A stretch of DNA of 64,000 nucleotides from Aurantiochytrium sp. KH105 (Eukaryota; Sar; Bigyra; Thraustochytrida; Thraustochytriidae), in assembly GCA_003116975.1 (NCBI GenBank), contig BGKB01000026.1, positions 496,001-560,000 on the forward strand, in the 5' to 3' direction. Numbering within the stretch: position 1 is the stretch's first letter; every line of letters begins with the position of its first letter. The position numbers and the translations under genes were made by a program. The notes below the pieces were generated by a model that saw only the letters and a list, made by a program, of their open reading frames with translations, did no database searches and was not told where the DNA came from. Positions 49,507 through 59,500 of the stretch are shown here, piece after piece.

Positions 49507-51957
49507 TTATTGAACCTCGATAAAGTCGAGGACAAAGGTGAGCGAGGCTTCTTGGGCCAAAAGATCACCCAGCGCCTTTACAGGAGGACACAGACGTAGA
49601 GAGCCGAGCATGAGCTGAACGACACGCTCATACTGAGTCGCTCTGACCTGTCTGAGTCTTGTCAACTTGCGATTCTTGGCGTCGAGGAAACGCTGCATAT
49701 GCTGCTCTCTCAAAGTTGCGTGGTACGTTTCGCCCGTACATAGGTCGGTGCCGGAGACTAGATAGTTAAATCCCGCTCGCAAGATTTGCAAAACAACCTG
49801 CGTGGAGCCTCGTTCGTGAAGATCTTGTCCTCGACTGACGACAGGCACCGTATGCGCACCACGGAACACTTCAGTGACGAGAACGCCCATTCGCTGGCGG
49901 CGCTCGATCTCCGCGAAGCGGACTCGCCCGAGTCGACCGCGCACAACGCGTTGAATCTCAACGATGCGCTCATTTTTAATGCGCAAGTCAATTCGCACAG
50001 CGCACCCTCGTGCAAAGGCCTGCATCCGCGAGGCAGCTCGTGATCGGCGCTGTCGCTCACGGAGCATATCCAAGCGCTTAAGAACAAGGCTTTCACCTTG
50101 CCGCTCCAGAACACTTTGCTTCATGTACTCGTGACGCCATCGAGAGCGGCCAAAGGCGCCTCGAACGATTCGCTGCGCATGTATAGCTGCCCGCTCTTTC
50201 GACGCGTTCCGAATTTCGATGTCACGCTGCCGTTCGAGTGCAGGTACGATAAGTCTGGGCTCCGACTGAGCTCGGACCGCCACCACACGAATCATTTTGA
50301 GAAACGCAAGGCATGACCAGGCGTCGATACTTTCTTCCTCTTGCTGCTGTGTTTCTTGTTGTTGTTTTTCTGCATTGTCTGTGCATGGTTCGCGAGATAC
50401 TTGCGTCTCATGCGTGACGTCAATCTTGCTCGCTCGACGCAAAGTGGCCCGAACTTGCAATACTGGAGCGATCAGAGGTCGAGCTCCAGCTCGCTTTACG
50501 ATAAGGGCCTTGCCTCGTATCGAAAGCGAATACTCGTCGAGGGGCGGCCTCGTCTTGCAACGCAACGTCTTTGGCTTCACGCCCCAGAAGTCACGGTGCG
50601 AAACCTCCAATTTGCGAACCCAGGCTTGATGATGGGACAGCAGGTCCCCTCGAAAGCGTGTGTTTTCTTTGAGAGCCTCAAGGGCCCGCGCATAATAGAG
50701 AAGAGCTCGTTGCGGAGGCTCCTCACCTGCAAGGCAACCAAGAGCCACGGCAAAGTACATTTGAGCGCAAAATCCGCGATACTCTTTGCGCCGACCCCGT
50801 GCGCAAATATAAAAGAACTCAACGGCGTTCGAGATATTCCACGCGGCTTCTTGCGCGCCAGGAATACCCAGAATGTCCGCATTCCTTGCCTTGAAGAGAA
50901 GATTGGCTGCCTGCTCTGCAAAGTAGAACGCGTGCTGATACTTGTGCCTCGGGAGACCACCCCATACCAGCAAGACGACAGCTTTGGCTTCGTATGCAAG
51001 ACGACAGCGCGGATTGGCTCGTATTAATCGATCAAATATGTGCATCGGGCCTTCGAGCTCGTCCTTGTAAGCAAAGAGAAGCAAAGCGTCGCGCAGGGTC
51101 GTGGCATACAGCTTCCAGTCGTCTTGGAGCTCGCGGTCCGAGATGCCGTTGAGTTTGGCGCGAAGTCCAATCGGCCCTTGCGCGGCGAGCGTCTGCCAAG
51201 TCAGATGGCGCATCTTTCGCTCAGCGTCTTGGGCTCGTCTTCGCGCAAGCTCCATCTCAGCGAGCATGCGTCTTGCCCACATTTGAAGTCGGTTTGCACA
51301 TCGTGCCTCGAGCTCTGCCCGCAATGAGCGCGCACGCCGGCGACCCCAGCAGCCTCGCATGACGCGTTGGATGTCCGTCGCAGCTTTGCGATTTCGCGCT
51401 GCAATCAGCGCTTCGTACTTGCGCCGGGCTTTGAACATGCGCCAGTGACATTGCAATCGGCACGCTGCACGATTATCGCGTGCAATTCGAATTCGCTTCG
51501 CACGTTCGAGTCCGCGATGTCCTCTGTAGACGCGCTGGATGTTGCGTGCAGCAGCACATTCCCAGATGCCTCCGCTGCCCCAAACGAGCTCTCGTATTGC
51601 CTCCCCACGTGCCCACGCCTGCAGCCTTGTTGCTGCATGCTCGTGTTCTACGCGGTATCTTTTTTTGACAGTTTCAATACGCAAATCGATGCCAATATCG
51701 TGGTTTTCACGAGAGTGCGTCCACGCATTTTGATCTCGTCGACTTGGAAAGACTTGTACGCCTGGAAGCAGCAGCGCCTCTTCGGCTCCCTTGTCTTTTG
51801 TTTGCTCATGATTGCGTCGATCTTGGCGGTGACGTGGCGTGCGCTGAAGCGGTCGCAGCCTTCCGTCTTGTGGCACGCGTCGTCGCGTCACAAGTCTGCG
51901 CGGACTCACCTCCGCTTTCCATGAAGAAGATTGCCCTTTTCCCCGATAGCTGCCCAT
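49507..51957 (-). CDS. IQ-motif and TPR-like protein
   Basis: Up to 816 residues from the ATG at 51957; the first 90 residues are low-confidence. Five IQ-like motifs lie near residues 105-235: AATRLQAWARGEAIRE, AARNIQRVYRGHRGLERAK, AACRLQCHWRMFKARRKYE, AATDIQRVMRGCWGRRRAR and CANRLQMWARRML. A helical TPR-like region follows (about 290-440: GPMHIFDRLIRANPRCRLAY, ALLYYARALEALKENTRF). Three more IQ motifs lie near 600-700 (AIHAQRIVRGAFGRSRWR, AASRMQAFARGCAVRI, IVEIQRVVRGRLGRVRF). IQ motifs bind calmodulin or related EF-hand proteins. Multi-IQ proteins are common in myosins, cytoskeletal and flagellar proteins; no motor domain is present. The sequence GGAG|gtgagt at 51909 looks like a splice donor inside the start region, so the true N-terminus may be spliced, with MESG as an alternative start. 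Confidence 0.75.
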   Translation of the reverse strand: MGSYRGKGQSSSWKAEVSPRRLVTRRRVPQDGRLRPLQRTPRHRQDRRNHEQTKDKGAEEALLLPGVQVFPSRRDQNAWTHSRENHDIGIDLRIETVKKRYRVEHEHAATRLQAWARGEAIRELVWGSGGIWECAAARNIQRVYRGHRGLERAKRIRIARDNRAACRLQCHWRMFKARRKYEALIAARNRKAATDIQRVMRGCWGRRRARSLRAELEARCANRLQMWARRMLAEMELARRRAQDAERKMRHLTWQTLAAQGPIGLRAKLNGISDRELQDDWKLYATTLRDALLLFAYKDELEGPMHIFDRLIRANPRCRLAYEAKAVVLLVWGGLPRHKYQHAFYFAEQAANLLFKARNADILGIPGAQEAAWNISNAVEFFYICARGRRKEYRGFCAQMYFAVALGCLAGEEPPQRALLYYARALEALKENTRFRGDLLSHHQAWVRKLEVSHRDFWGVKPKTLRCKTRPPLDEYSLSIRGKALIVKRAGARPLIAPVLQVRATLRRASKIDVTHETQVSREPCTDNAEKQQQETQQQEEESIDAWSCLAFLKMIRVVAVRAQSEPRLIVPALERQRDIEIRNASKERAAIHAQRIVRGAFGRSRWRHEYMKQSVLERQGESLVLKRLDMLRERQRRSRAASRMQAFARGCAVRIDLRIKNERIVEIQRVVRGRLGRVRFAEIERRQRMGVLVTEVFRGAHTVPVVSRGQDLHERGSTQVVLQILRAGFNYLVSGTDLCTGETYHATLREQHMQRFLDAKNRKLTRLRQVRATQYERVVQLMLGSLRLCPPVKALGDLLAQEASLTFVLDFIEVQ

Positions 51958-52735
51958 GACGCTTGCGCTGGACGTCCGTCAATTTATATAAACAAGTCCA
52001 CCCAAAGTTCGTCCTTTCGCCTCCGAATCACTCCATGCTCTTCAGCGCGTCGCTCGTATCTCGTCAAGCAAGGTCAGCAGGCTTTGGATTGGACCCAGCT
52101 AGACCTAGCTTCCTGCCAGCGTGACACCAAGCCACGTCTGCAAGCTCGGTCGCTCCAAGCTGGCGAGCAGCTGCAGTCGTACGGCAGCGCCCGACAGGAG
52201 ATTCTTCCTTGCCTTGGCCAGCGGGAGCGCCGGCCTCTGTCTCTACTGCCTGCCTGCCAGCCTCTGCCTGGCCATGGGCTTGGGCCTCGCCGCTTCGGTT
52301 CTCTTGATGCTCTCCTAGGCAGGCAGGCGGGCACGATCAGTGTCCGCAACGGATATATACCGGGAACGCAGGGAAGCGCGCCAGCGTGGAATTCTGGGCT
52401 CGGCGAGGAGGGAGGAGGGACTCTCGACGCAGACCCCGATCGCGATTGGCCCGAGCTGCGAGAAGGCTAGCGGCCGCGAGGCGCGGGGAAGCCCGGCAGC
52501 ACTGCTCCCTCGCGACAGCCGCTCGACTCGCGCGCGGGTCCTCGGAAGCCCGGCCGCGGAGGAGCCCCGGCGGCGCTTGCTTGCCGTTGTGGCTCGCGAG
52601 AGGACCTGCTCGACTCGTCCCACGCACGCACGCACGCACGCACGATAGAGAAGCGCTTGCTGCACGCCGAGAGCACCGTCCCATCCGTCATTGAAGAGCT
52701 TCAAGCAGGCATTAAGCCGACCAGCAGCGAGCACG
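51958..52735. other. Divergent promoter region, IQ gene / ERO1 fusion
   Basis: 778 bases of head-to-head intergenic DNA. It has a (CACG)n run at 52621-52644 close to the fusion gene and GC-rich sequence at 52450-52580. No gene seen. Confidence 0.6.
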
Positions 52736-55700
52736 ATGATCCGAAGAAGGCGTCAGACTCCGGCTGCGAGCCCGGCGTGGCGAACGAGGGCCCTCGGGGC
52801 GCTGGTGGCGCTGGCGCTCGCTGTCTGCAGCCTCTCCGTCGTCTCGACGACTGCGTCTGCAGGCAAGCACGAGTCACGCCCGCTCCGTGCCAAGGTTCTC
52901 TTTGAAGACGAGGTCGTGTGCAATTCCGAGGCGATTAGAACTGCCAATTCGGACTATCTTCTTCGACTTCTCGAAGAGCTCACCAACACAACATACTTTA
53001 GACTTTTTCGTGTCCAGCTCGACGGGGAGTGCCCACTTGATGCTGACCAAGCACAGGGGGACGAAGCGAAAAAACCCGAGGAACCAAGCTGCGGCTTTGG
53101 GGACGACGAGGATGATGACCATGGAGCAGGGGAAGAGGCCCCAGAGCCCCTTTGCAACTTGAAGCCTAGCGACGAAAGCCTCTCCAATCCATTCTTTGGC
53201 GGCGGAGGTGGCGGCGGATTTGGTGCCCCTGGATTTGGAAACCCCGTGGATAAGACTCTCTCAAAGCATGAAGACAGCGTCGTGAGTCAGGCCGAAGAGG
53301 ATTGCGACGACGAGTCGCTGCCAGCGTTTTGGACCAATCTCTGCGCCGAACTTCCCTTTAACGATTCTACCATGGAGTACGTGAACCTCCAGCTCAATCC
53401 AGAACAGTTCACAGGGTACAATGGAAGCAAGGTCTGGGACGCCATTTACGGTGAAAACTGCTTTGAAATCGAAGAGATTGACATGTGCTACGAGGAACGA
53501 TTCTTGTACAGGATGCTGTCAGGTTTACACTCGAGCATTAATCTGCACATTTCCGAGCACTACAAGCCGCCCGTGCCCGGTAAGCGAGATCGATGGGAAC
53601 GAGACCTCGTGCGTTTTCACCGCCAATTTGAGGGTCACCCCGAACGATTCAAAAACCTTGAATTCGCCTTTGTTGTCCTTTTGCGCGCCGTGCGGCGCGC
53701 AACGCCGACCTTGCGTGAGTTTAACTTTGCAACGGGGGAATCACGGGAAGATCAGCGCACGAACAAGCTCGTGTCTCTTTTTCTCGACTCGTTCGTCCTG
53801 CGTTCCTGCCAGACAGTCTTTGAAGCCTTTGACGAGAGCCTCCTCTTTGTGAACGAGAATGGTCCCCAGGTGTCTACCATGGCCAATCTGAAGCGACGCT
53901 TCAAAGACATCTTTCACAACATTAGCAACATATTTAATTGCATTCGATGCCAGCGATGCAGACTTCACGGCAAGCTGCAGCTCTTGGGCATTGGCACGGC
54001 AATGAAGATGCTTTTGCTACCGGAGCATCTCATCAAAGAGAACCTTTCGCGCGAGGAGGTAGTCGCTCTTTTCAACACGATGGCCAAGTTCTCGGAAGCC
54101 ATTGAGATTCACCAAAACATGAAGGACGCCATGCTCGCCAGCAAGGCGAGCGACGCGACGTCTGCGCCTGCGATTGCTCCTTCAATGGGCGCGGGACCAA
54201 TTTCAATGTCCATCTCCAATAAAGAGAGCCTGCAGCTGCTTCAGGATCGGGCCCTTGCCATTGTGTCGGGGGCTGTTCGCGAGGGCGAGCTCGACGAGGA
54301 CATGGAGGACGCACTTGTCGATGCCTTGCTGGATGGCGACGAGGAGCTCATGATCCTTGCCAAACACTTTGCCCTCGAGAACCACGAGACGTCGTTTATT
54401 CGCCACGCCGTTCGACGGCTCGGCCAAGTTGACGTGCAAGGGCCTACGAAACCTGATGCAGTCGTCATTGGCGCAGGACTTTCTGGGCTGACTGCGGCGC
54501 TTTCCATTTTGGATCGCGGTGGCTCGGTCGTTCTCATCGACAAAGAGGGCGGCCCGGGTGGAAACTCGGCCAAGGCATCGAGCGGCATCAATGGCATCGA
54601 CGAGACGAGTCTGACCAAGCTGAACGACTCGATCGCGCAGTTCAAGGAGGATATGGTGATTGGTAGTGGCCGGCCATCCTTTGCGACCAATCCTCTTGTC
54701 GATGTGCTGACAAAGGGCAGTGCTGACGCTCTCGCTTGGCTTCGCTCCCGCGTGGGCCTCGCCTTGGATGAGGTCGGCCAACTTGGCGGACACTCGCGAC
54801 CGCGAACGTGGCGGCCATCCACTGGTCTTGCCGGCTCTGAGCTCATCGTTGCTGTTAATCGTGCAGTGAAGTCGTACGAGGAGTCTGGCAAGTTGGAATT
54901 TCGTCGTAAGACGCAGGTGACTGAAATTCTCGTCAATGATGCCGAGGACGACGTTGCGCTGCGAGGTGTGCGCTGTAAGAACCTCGAGAGCGGGGACACT
55001 TTTGATCTGGACGCAAGCGCTGTGATCATCGCCACTGGCGGTTATGGCTTTCATCGTGGCTCTGAAGACTCGTTTTTGCTGCGACATCGACCTGACCTTG
55101 CAAGGTTCGGTACGACGAACGGCAAGTTCGCTACCGGCGATGGCATCTTGCTTGCGCAGGCCGTTGGCGCCGACACAGTTGATATCGATCAGGTGCAAGT
55201 TCACCCAACGGCCTTTGTTGACCCGAAGGACCGATCGAGTCCGGTGAAGACTCTCGCGGCGGAGCTCTTGCGTGGCGTTGGTGCTGTCATGCTCGACGCC
55301 TCGGGGCGGCGGTTCGTGAACGAGCTTGGAACGCGCAAATATGTCTCGGAGCACATGATTGCGCACGATCCGAGCGCCGATGGCCAACCTGAGTTCCTCA
55401 TGGTCCTCAGCGCGTCAGTTGCTGATCGTGCACCCAAGCATATTCCCATGTACATGCGCAAGGGGCTCATGTGGAAGGTCGACTCTGTCGAGGCTCTTGC
55501 AGAGACGCTTGGAGCAGAGGTGGCCACTGTGCGGCAGACCCTTGAGGATTTTGACCGCACTTGCACCGATATGAATGCCTATCCGGATCCCTTTAACCGG
55601 ACCGTGTGTCCAGACACGCCCTTGGCCACGGACGCACCCTTTTATGTGGGTTACATTACACCAGCTGTGCACTACTCCATGGGAGGCTTGCGTATTGACT

Positions 55701-56176
55701 CGCAAGGCCGTACCGTCAATAACGTAGGCGTGCCCACGGCGGGCGGAAGGCTTTATGCGGTTGGTGAAGTTGTCGGGGGTATCCATGGCAAGAATCGTCT
55801 TGGTGGAAACGCTCTTACCGAGTGCGCCGTCTTTGGCCTGCACGTTGGAGCGCACGTTCCTATTCAGGAGCGCACTAAGCCGCAAGTGACGAGTGGACGC
55901 CGTGACGAGACCAGATCGATTTCTTCATCCTCAAAAACGTCTCTCAAGTCTATCCCCATGGATGAACTCAAGCAGCACAACACGCCAGAGGACTGTTGGG
56001 TCGCCATCGACGGCAAAGTATACGACCTCACGCTCTATGCGGAGGACCATCCTGGCGGCAGAGAGGCGATTACAAGCCTCGCAGGCACCGATGGTACCAA
56101 GACCTTTATGGATGTACATACACCGTCGCTTCTGGAGGACTTGGATCCGATTGGCGTCTTTGCAAGTGAGTCATAG
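52736..56176 (+). CDS. ERO1-fumarate reductase-cytochrome b5 fusion flavoprotein
   Basis: 1146 residues in one open frame from the ATG at 52736. Residues 1-42 form a signal peptide (RRRR, then ALGALVALALAVCSLSVVS). Residues 60-465 are ERO1, the FAD sulfhydryl oxidase that reoxidises PDI: EYVNLQLNPEQFTGYNG, ENCF (C242), FLYRMLSGLHSSINLHIS and the active-site C402-x2-C405-x2-C408 in NCIRCQRCRLHGKLQ. After a helical linker (466-570) comes a soluble fumarate reductase of Osm1/Frd1 type (571-1045): FAD motif VVIGAGLSGLTAAL, GGNSAKASSGING, H686, VQVHPTA (H823), ELLRGVGA (R846) and KNRLGGNALTEC (R1021). All residues expected for hydride and proton transfer are present. Residues 1070-1142 are cytochrome b5 with haem ligands in HPGG (H1105) and DVHTPSLLEDL (H1128). 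No transmembrane helix follows the signal peptide and no KDEL-like end is seen. In yeast, Osm1 passes Ero1 electrons to fumarate; the fusion implies the same coupling. Its start is the first ATG; the upstream TTG is unlikely. Confidence 0.93.
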   Translation: MIRRRRQTPAASPAWRTRALGALVALALAVCSLSVVSTTASAGKHESRPLRAKVLFEDEVVCNSEAIRTANSDYLLRLLEELTNTTYFRLFRVQLDGECPLDADQAQGDEAKKPEEPSCGFGDDEDDDHGAGEEAPEPLCNLKPSDESLSNPFFGGGGGGGFGAPGFGNPVDKTLSKHEDSVVSQAEEDCDDESLPAFWTNLCAELPFNDSTMEYVNLQLNPEQFTGYNGSKVWDAIYGENCFEIEEIDMCYEERFLYRMLSGLHSSINLHISEHYKPPVPGKRDRWERDLVRFHRQFEGHPERFKNLEFAFVVLLRAVRRATPTLREFNFATGESREDQRTNKLVSLFLDSFVLRSCQTVFEAFDESLLFVNENGPQVSTMANLKRRFKDIFHNISNIFNCIRCQRCRLHGKLQLLGIGTAMKMLLLPEHLIKENLSREEVVALFNTMAKFSEAIEIHQNMKDAMLASKASDATSAPAIAPSMGAGPISMSISNKESLQLLQDRALAIVSGAVREGELDEDMEDALVDALLDGDEELMILAKHFALENHETSFIRHAVRRLGQVDVQGPTKPDAVVIGAGLSGLTAALSILDRGGSVVLIDKEGGPGGNSAKASSGINGIDETSLTKLNDSIAQFKEDMVIGSGRPSFATNPLVDVLTKGSADALAWLRSRVGLALDEVGQLGGHSRPRTWRPSTGLAGSELIVAVNRAVKSYEESGKLEFRRKTQVTEILVNDAEDDVALRGVRCKNLESGDTFDLDASAVIIATGGYGFHRGSEDSFLLRHRPDLARFGTTNGKFATGDGILLAQAVGADTVDIDQVQVHPTAFVDPKDRSSPVKTLAAELLRGVGAVMLDASGRRFVNELGTRKYVSEHMIAHDPSADGQPEFLMVLSASVADRAPKHIPMYMRKGLMWKVDSVEALAETLGAEVATVRQTLEDFDRTCTDMNAYPDPFNRTVCPDTPLATDAPFYVGYITPAVHYSMGGLRIDSQGRTVNNVGVPTAGGRLYAVGEVVGGIHGKNRLGGNALTECAVFGLHVGAHVPIQERTKPQVTSGRRDETRSISSSSKTSLKSIPMDELKQHNTPEDCWVAIDGKVYDLTLYAEDHPGGREAITSLAGTDGTKTFMDVHTPSLLEDLDPIGVFASES

Positions 56177-56507
56177 AAAGTAGAGAAGGACTAGAGAAAG
56201 GCACGAACAATTTTGCCAAGCTTGCTCGGAATCAATATGAACGCTTTGGCGCTCGGTTGCTAGCGCATTTTGCTCACTGGTTGCGATTCGCAAAAGAGAG
56301 ATTCTCCATGCTTGCGAAATTCAATGCTCATTGTCAACATCATCAATTTGGTTAAGGTGCAAATTTCCATGTGGAGGCGAGAGAGCCTAGAAGAAGTGTT
56401 CAATGTTTTTTTTTTTCGGTTCTGCTTTCTTCCTCGTCTTCTTTCTCTTCGTCTCTCTCGTCCCTTTTCTCTGTGTGCATGTTGTTGCTTTGTTGCTTAC
56501 GTTTGGG
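56177..56507. other. Convergent spacer, ERO1 fusion / sirtuin
   Basis: 331 bases of 3' flanks with a T-run at 56406-56416. No gene seen. Confidence 0.65.
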
Positions 56508-59500
56508 CTAAAGTGTGTCACTAAATGAGCCACCTACTCGGGGGCGCTTGGGACTCCCTTCGAGATCCGTCTTGGATGGACGTTTATCTCCCAGAGTTTT
56601 TTCACTATGCCCAGAGCCAAGATCGCGCCGCGGGGCGCTTTCCTTGTTGGCCCTTGGGGAAGACGAAGATGAGTCGTCGTCGCTGTCGTTTTCATTTTCG
56701 CCATTATCCTCATCCTCGGAAGAGTCAGAGTCAGAGTCAGAATCGTCGCCAAATTCAGAATCGCAGTCCTCGTTTGCGCCCCGGAAGAGGAAACGATACG
56801 AGTAATCGTCGCTTTGCCGATAATGGCAGCCCTTGAGCTCAGGAGCCTTGTTGCTCTTATCTTCAGGCTCTTCGCCATCACTGGTCTTGGCTTCGCGGTC
56901 AGCCTCATCATCATCACCGTTGTCGTCGTCGTCATCATCACCGTCGTTTTCCGGGACGCCGGGAATGTCCCAATGGAGTTCTTTGGCAAGAGCCGTAACA
57001 ACTGCATCACAGTTGCCCAACAGCTCTGCATCAAATTCGTGGGGCTGCGCAACGACCTCACGGTTGATGAGAATCTGTGGAATATCCTCATCGACCATTT
57101 CGATGATGCGAGAGACGGGTGCGACCTTGAGACTCGTCCCGAGAACGAGGACAAGATCACAGAGACGCACGTCCTCCTCGATACAATCAAAAAATTCCGA
57201 TGGCAGGGACTCGCCAAAAAACACAATGTCGGGCTTCATAATACCCTTGTCGAACATCTCATCCACAAAGGGAAGTTCGTCGAGGAAGGCGTCGTCCGCA
57301 TCATCGTGCCGAGTTGCGGTCTCTTTAGATCCATCAGCAGGCGCCTTTTCTTCCTGCTGCGGTGGACCATCAGTGTGCTGCGTCTCCTCCTCGTGGGCGT
57401 CCGTACTCGCGTGCGCACTTAGCGGGAGAGGCTCCGACGTCGCAAACGACGAGCTGGACGAGGTTGAGGCAAAGGAACCGTACGTCCCAGGTCCAGATGC
57501 GCCTTCAACGGGTCCATCGCCGCGCGGGCGCACCATGTTCGTTGTCGTAGTGCCTGCACCAGTGGTAGCCGTGTCAAGGCCCGGCGCGGCGTGAAGCGGC
57601 ATGGGATCGAGACCCGTTCCCTTTGGGTCCTCGTCCTGCGCGCCATGCGCTGCGTATAGGGCTTGTACGTCTGAGGGAAGAAGACCGCTCGTCGTGTTGT
57701 TGGAGGAGTCCCCTGAAGTGGCGGCATCGCCAGCGTTGCTGGGCTGTGCTGACGATGCAGCGTCTGCAAACACACTACGGTGCGATGCAGCGTTGTGAGC
57801 ACGAGGCGTAGTCATGGAGCTGAGACTGTTGGACCGGCTCAGTTGTGAGAGCGTGGGGCTCGGGGGGACCATGGGGTCGCTATCGGATGCGAGGCTATTC
57901 GTCCGCACTCCGGGACGTTTGTGCATGGAAGACTTGTTATTGTTGTTGTTGTTGCTGTTGCTGCTGCTATTGCTGCCGAACATTTTTTTGGTCGATGAGG
58001 CAAATGGCGAATCAGGCTCGATATTATGCGCAGCATGAGCTGGAGAAAGGTTCGAACGGGGCTGAGGAGACCGAGCAACGGCGTTCGCACCTTGCTTGGC
58101 AACAACTCCACCGTCAGCAGCCAAATCGAGCGCAGAAGTAGTCTTTGCCTGCGGCGTCCCGAGCGCAGTTTGAGACATTTTGCTACCCGCAGCAGCATTC
58201 GTTGTCGCCATCGTCGTATGAGTAGTAGATGAAGATAACGAGGACGAGGACGAGGACGACGAAGAAGAAGCACCTGCCGTGGAAACGGGAGCGACATGAG
58301 CTCCGCGCGCGTCTGCGAGCTGACTGTTCTTGTCAGTGTCCTGCTGCTGAGAGGAGACCGCCGAGGTAGGCCCGGCCAACGAAACGGTGTTACTAGTACC
58401 GAGTCCAGCGGAAGCAGCCAGAGGGGGCGTTGTGCGCGAAAGGGGTCCGCCCATGAGCGTTGTGCGCGCCGCAGCAATGGCGGGAGACCCACGGAGCGGC
58501 GTGCTTGTCGCGCCTGCATCAGAGTCGAGATCGCTCTCGCTCGAGATGGAATTTGAGCGAGTGCCGGCAAATCGAAATGCGCTCATGCTGGGATCACGCA
58601 TCACAACTTCCTCCATGAGCGAAGAGGGAGGATTTTCCGCGCAGCGAGGGCAAACTGGCGCGCGGCGGTTCATGATGTCATCCTTGATCCGGTCACCCTC
58701 GCATCGGAATTTGCAGCGGGTGCACGTGGCTGTGGCAAAGGAACCATGACACTGAAGCACGCGCTCGATGCCAGCGACGCATTCGAGCGTGTCGATGTTC
58801 TGCGTGTAGTTACGGTGAAGATGGCCGTGGGCCTCGAGACGTTTGATAAAGTGGTGCGTCGGCGCGGGCTCGTGCGTGCCCGGCCAGAGTTTGCGAGCGA
58901 AATCGTAAAAGGGCTTTGTGTTTCGGCGAAAGTAATGAATGGAAAACAGATCTTGTGGGTCCTTGAGTTTGTATCCGTCCAGCATGGAGTACACGCCGTG
59001 GCTGGAGCGAAAGTCTGGGATGCCGCAGCTCGTGGAGATGCCTGCGCCCGTGAGGACGAGAATGCGGCGCGCACCCTTGATCAGGGACGCCACTTGTGCC
59101 AGGCTCTGGATCTTCACGCGCCTCTTCCTGAACTGCTGCGCGCGGGACTGCACCACCATGACGAGCTTGGCGAAGGCCTGGGGCGTCATGTCCTCGACGA
59201 GTCTGCGCTTCCGTGGGCTCTCCTCCAGTTTCTGCACGAGCGGGATCCCCGGAAACAGCCGCAGCAGCAGCGGCACGCGCGCGTGCACGGGGACGGCTGC
59301 CGGCGAGATCTCCTCCACGTAGCTGTCCCCGTCGCTGTCCTCCTCCTCCTCCTCCTGCTGCTGCTGCTGCTGCTGCTGCCCAGCCGCTCGCGGGGCCTCC
59401 TGCTGCTGCCCGTCATGCTGCTGCTGCTGCTGCTGCTGCTCGCCGGCGGCGCCTTGGCCGCTGCTATTCCCAGCGTGGGCGTCACTGGCGCCGTCGTCGA

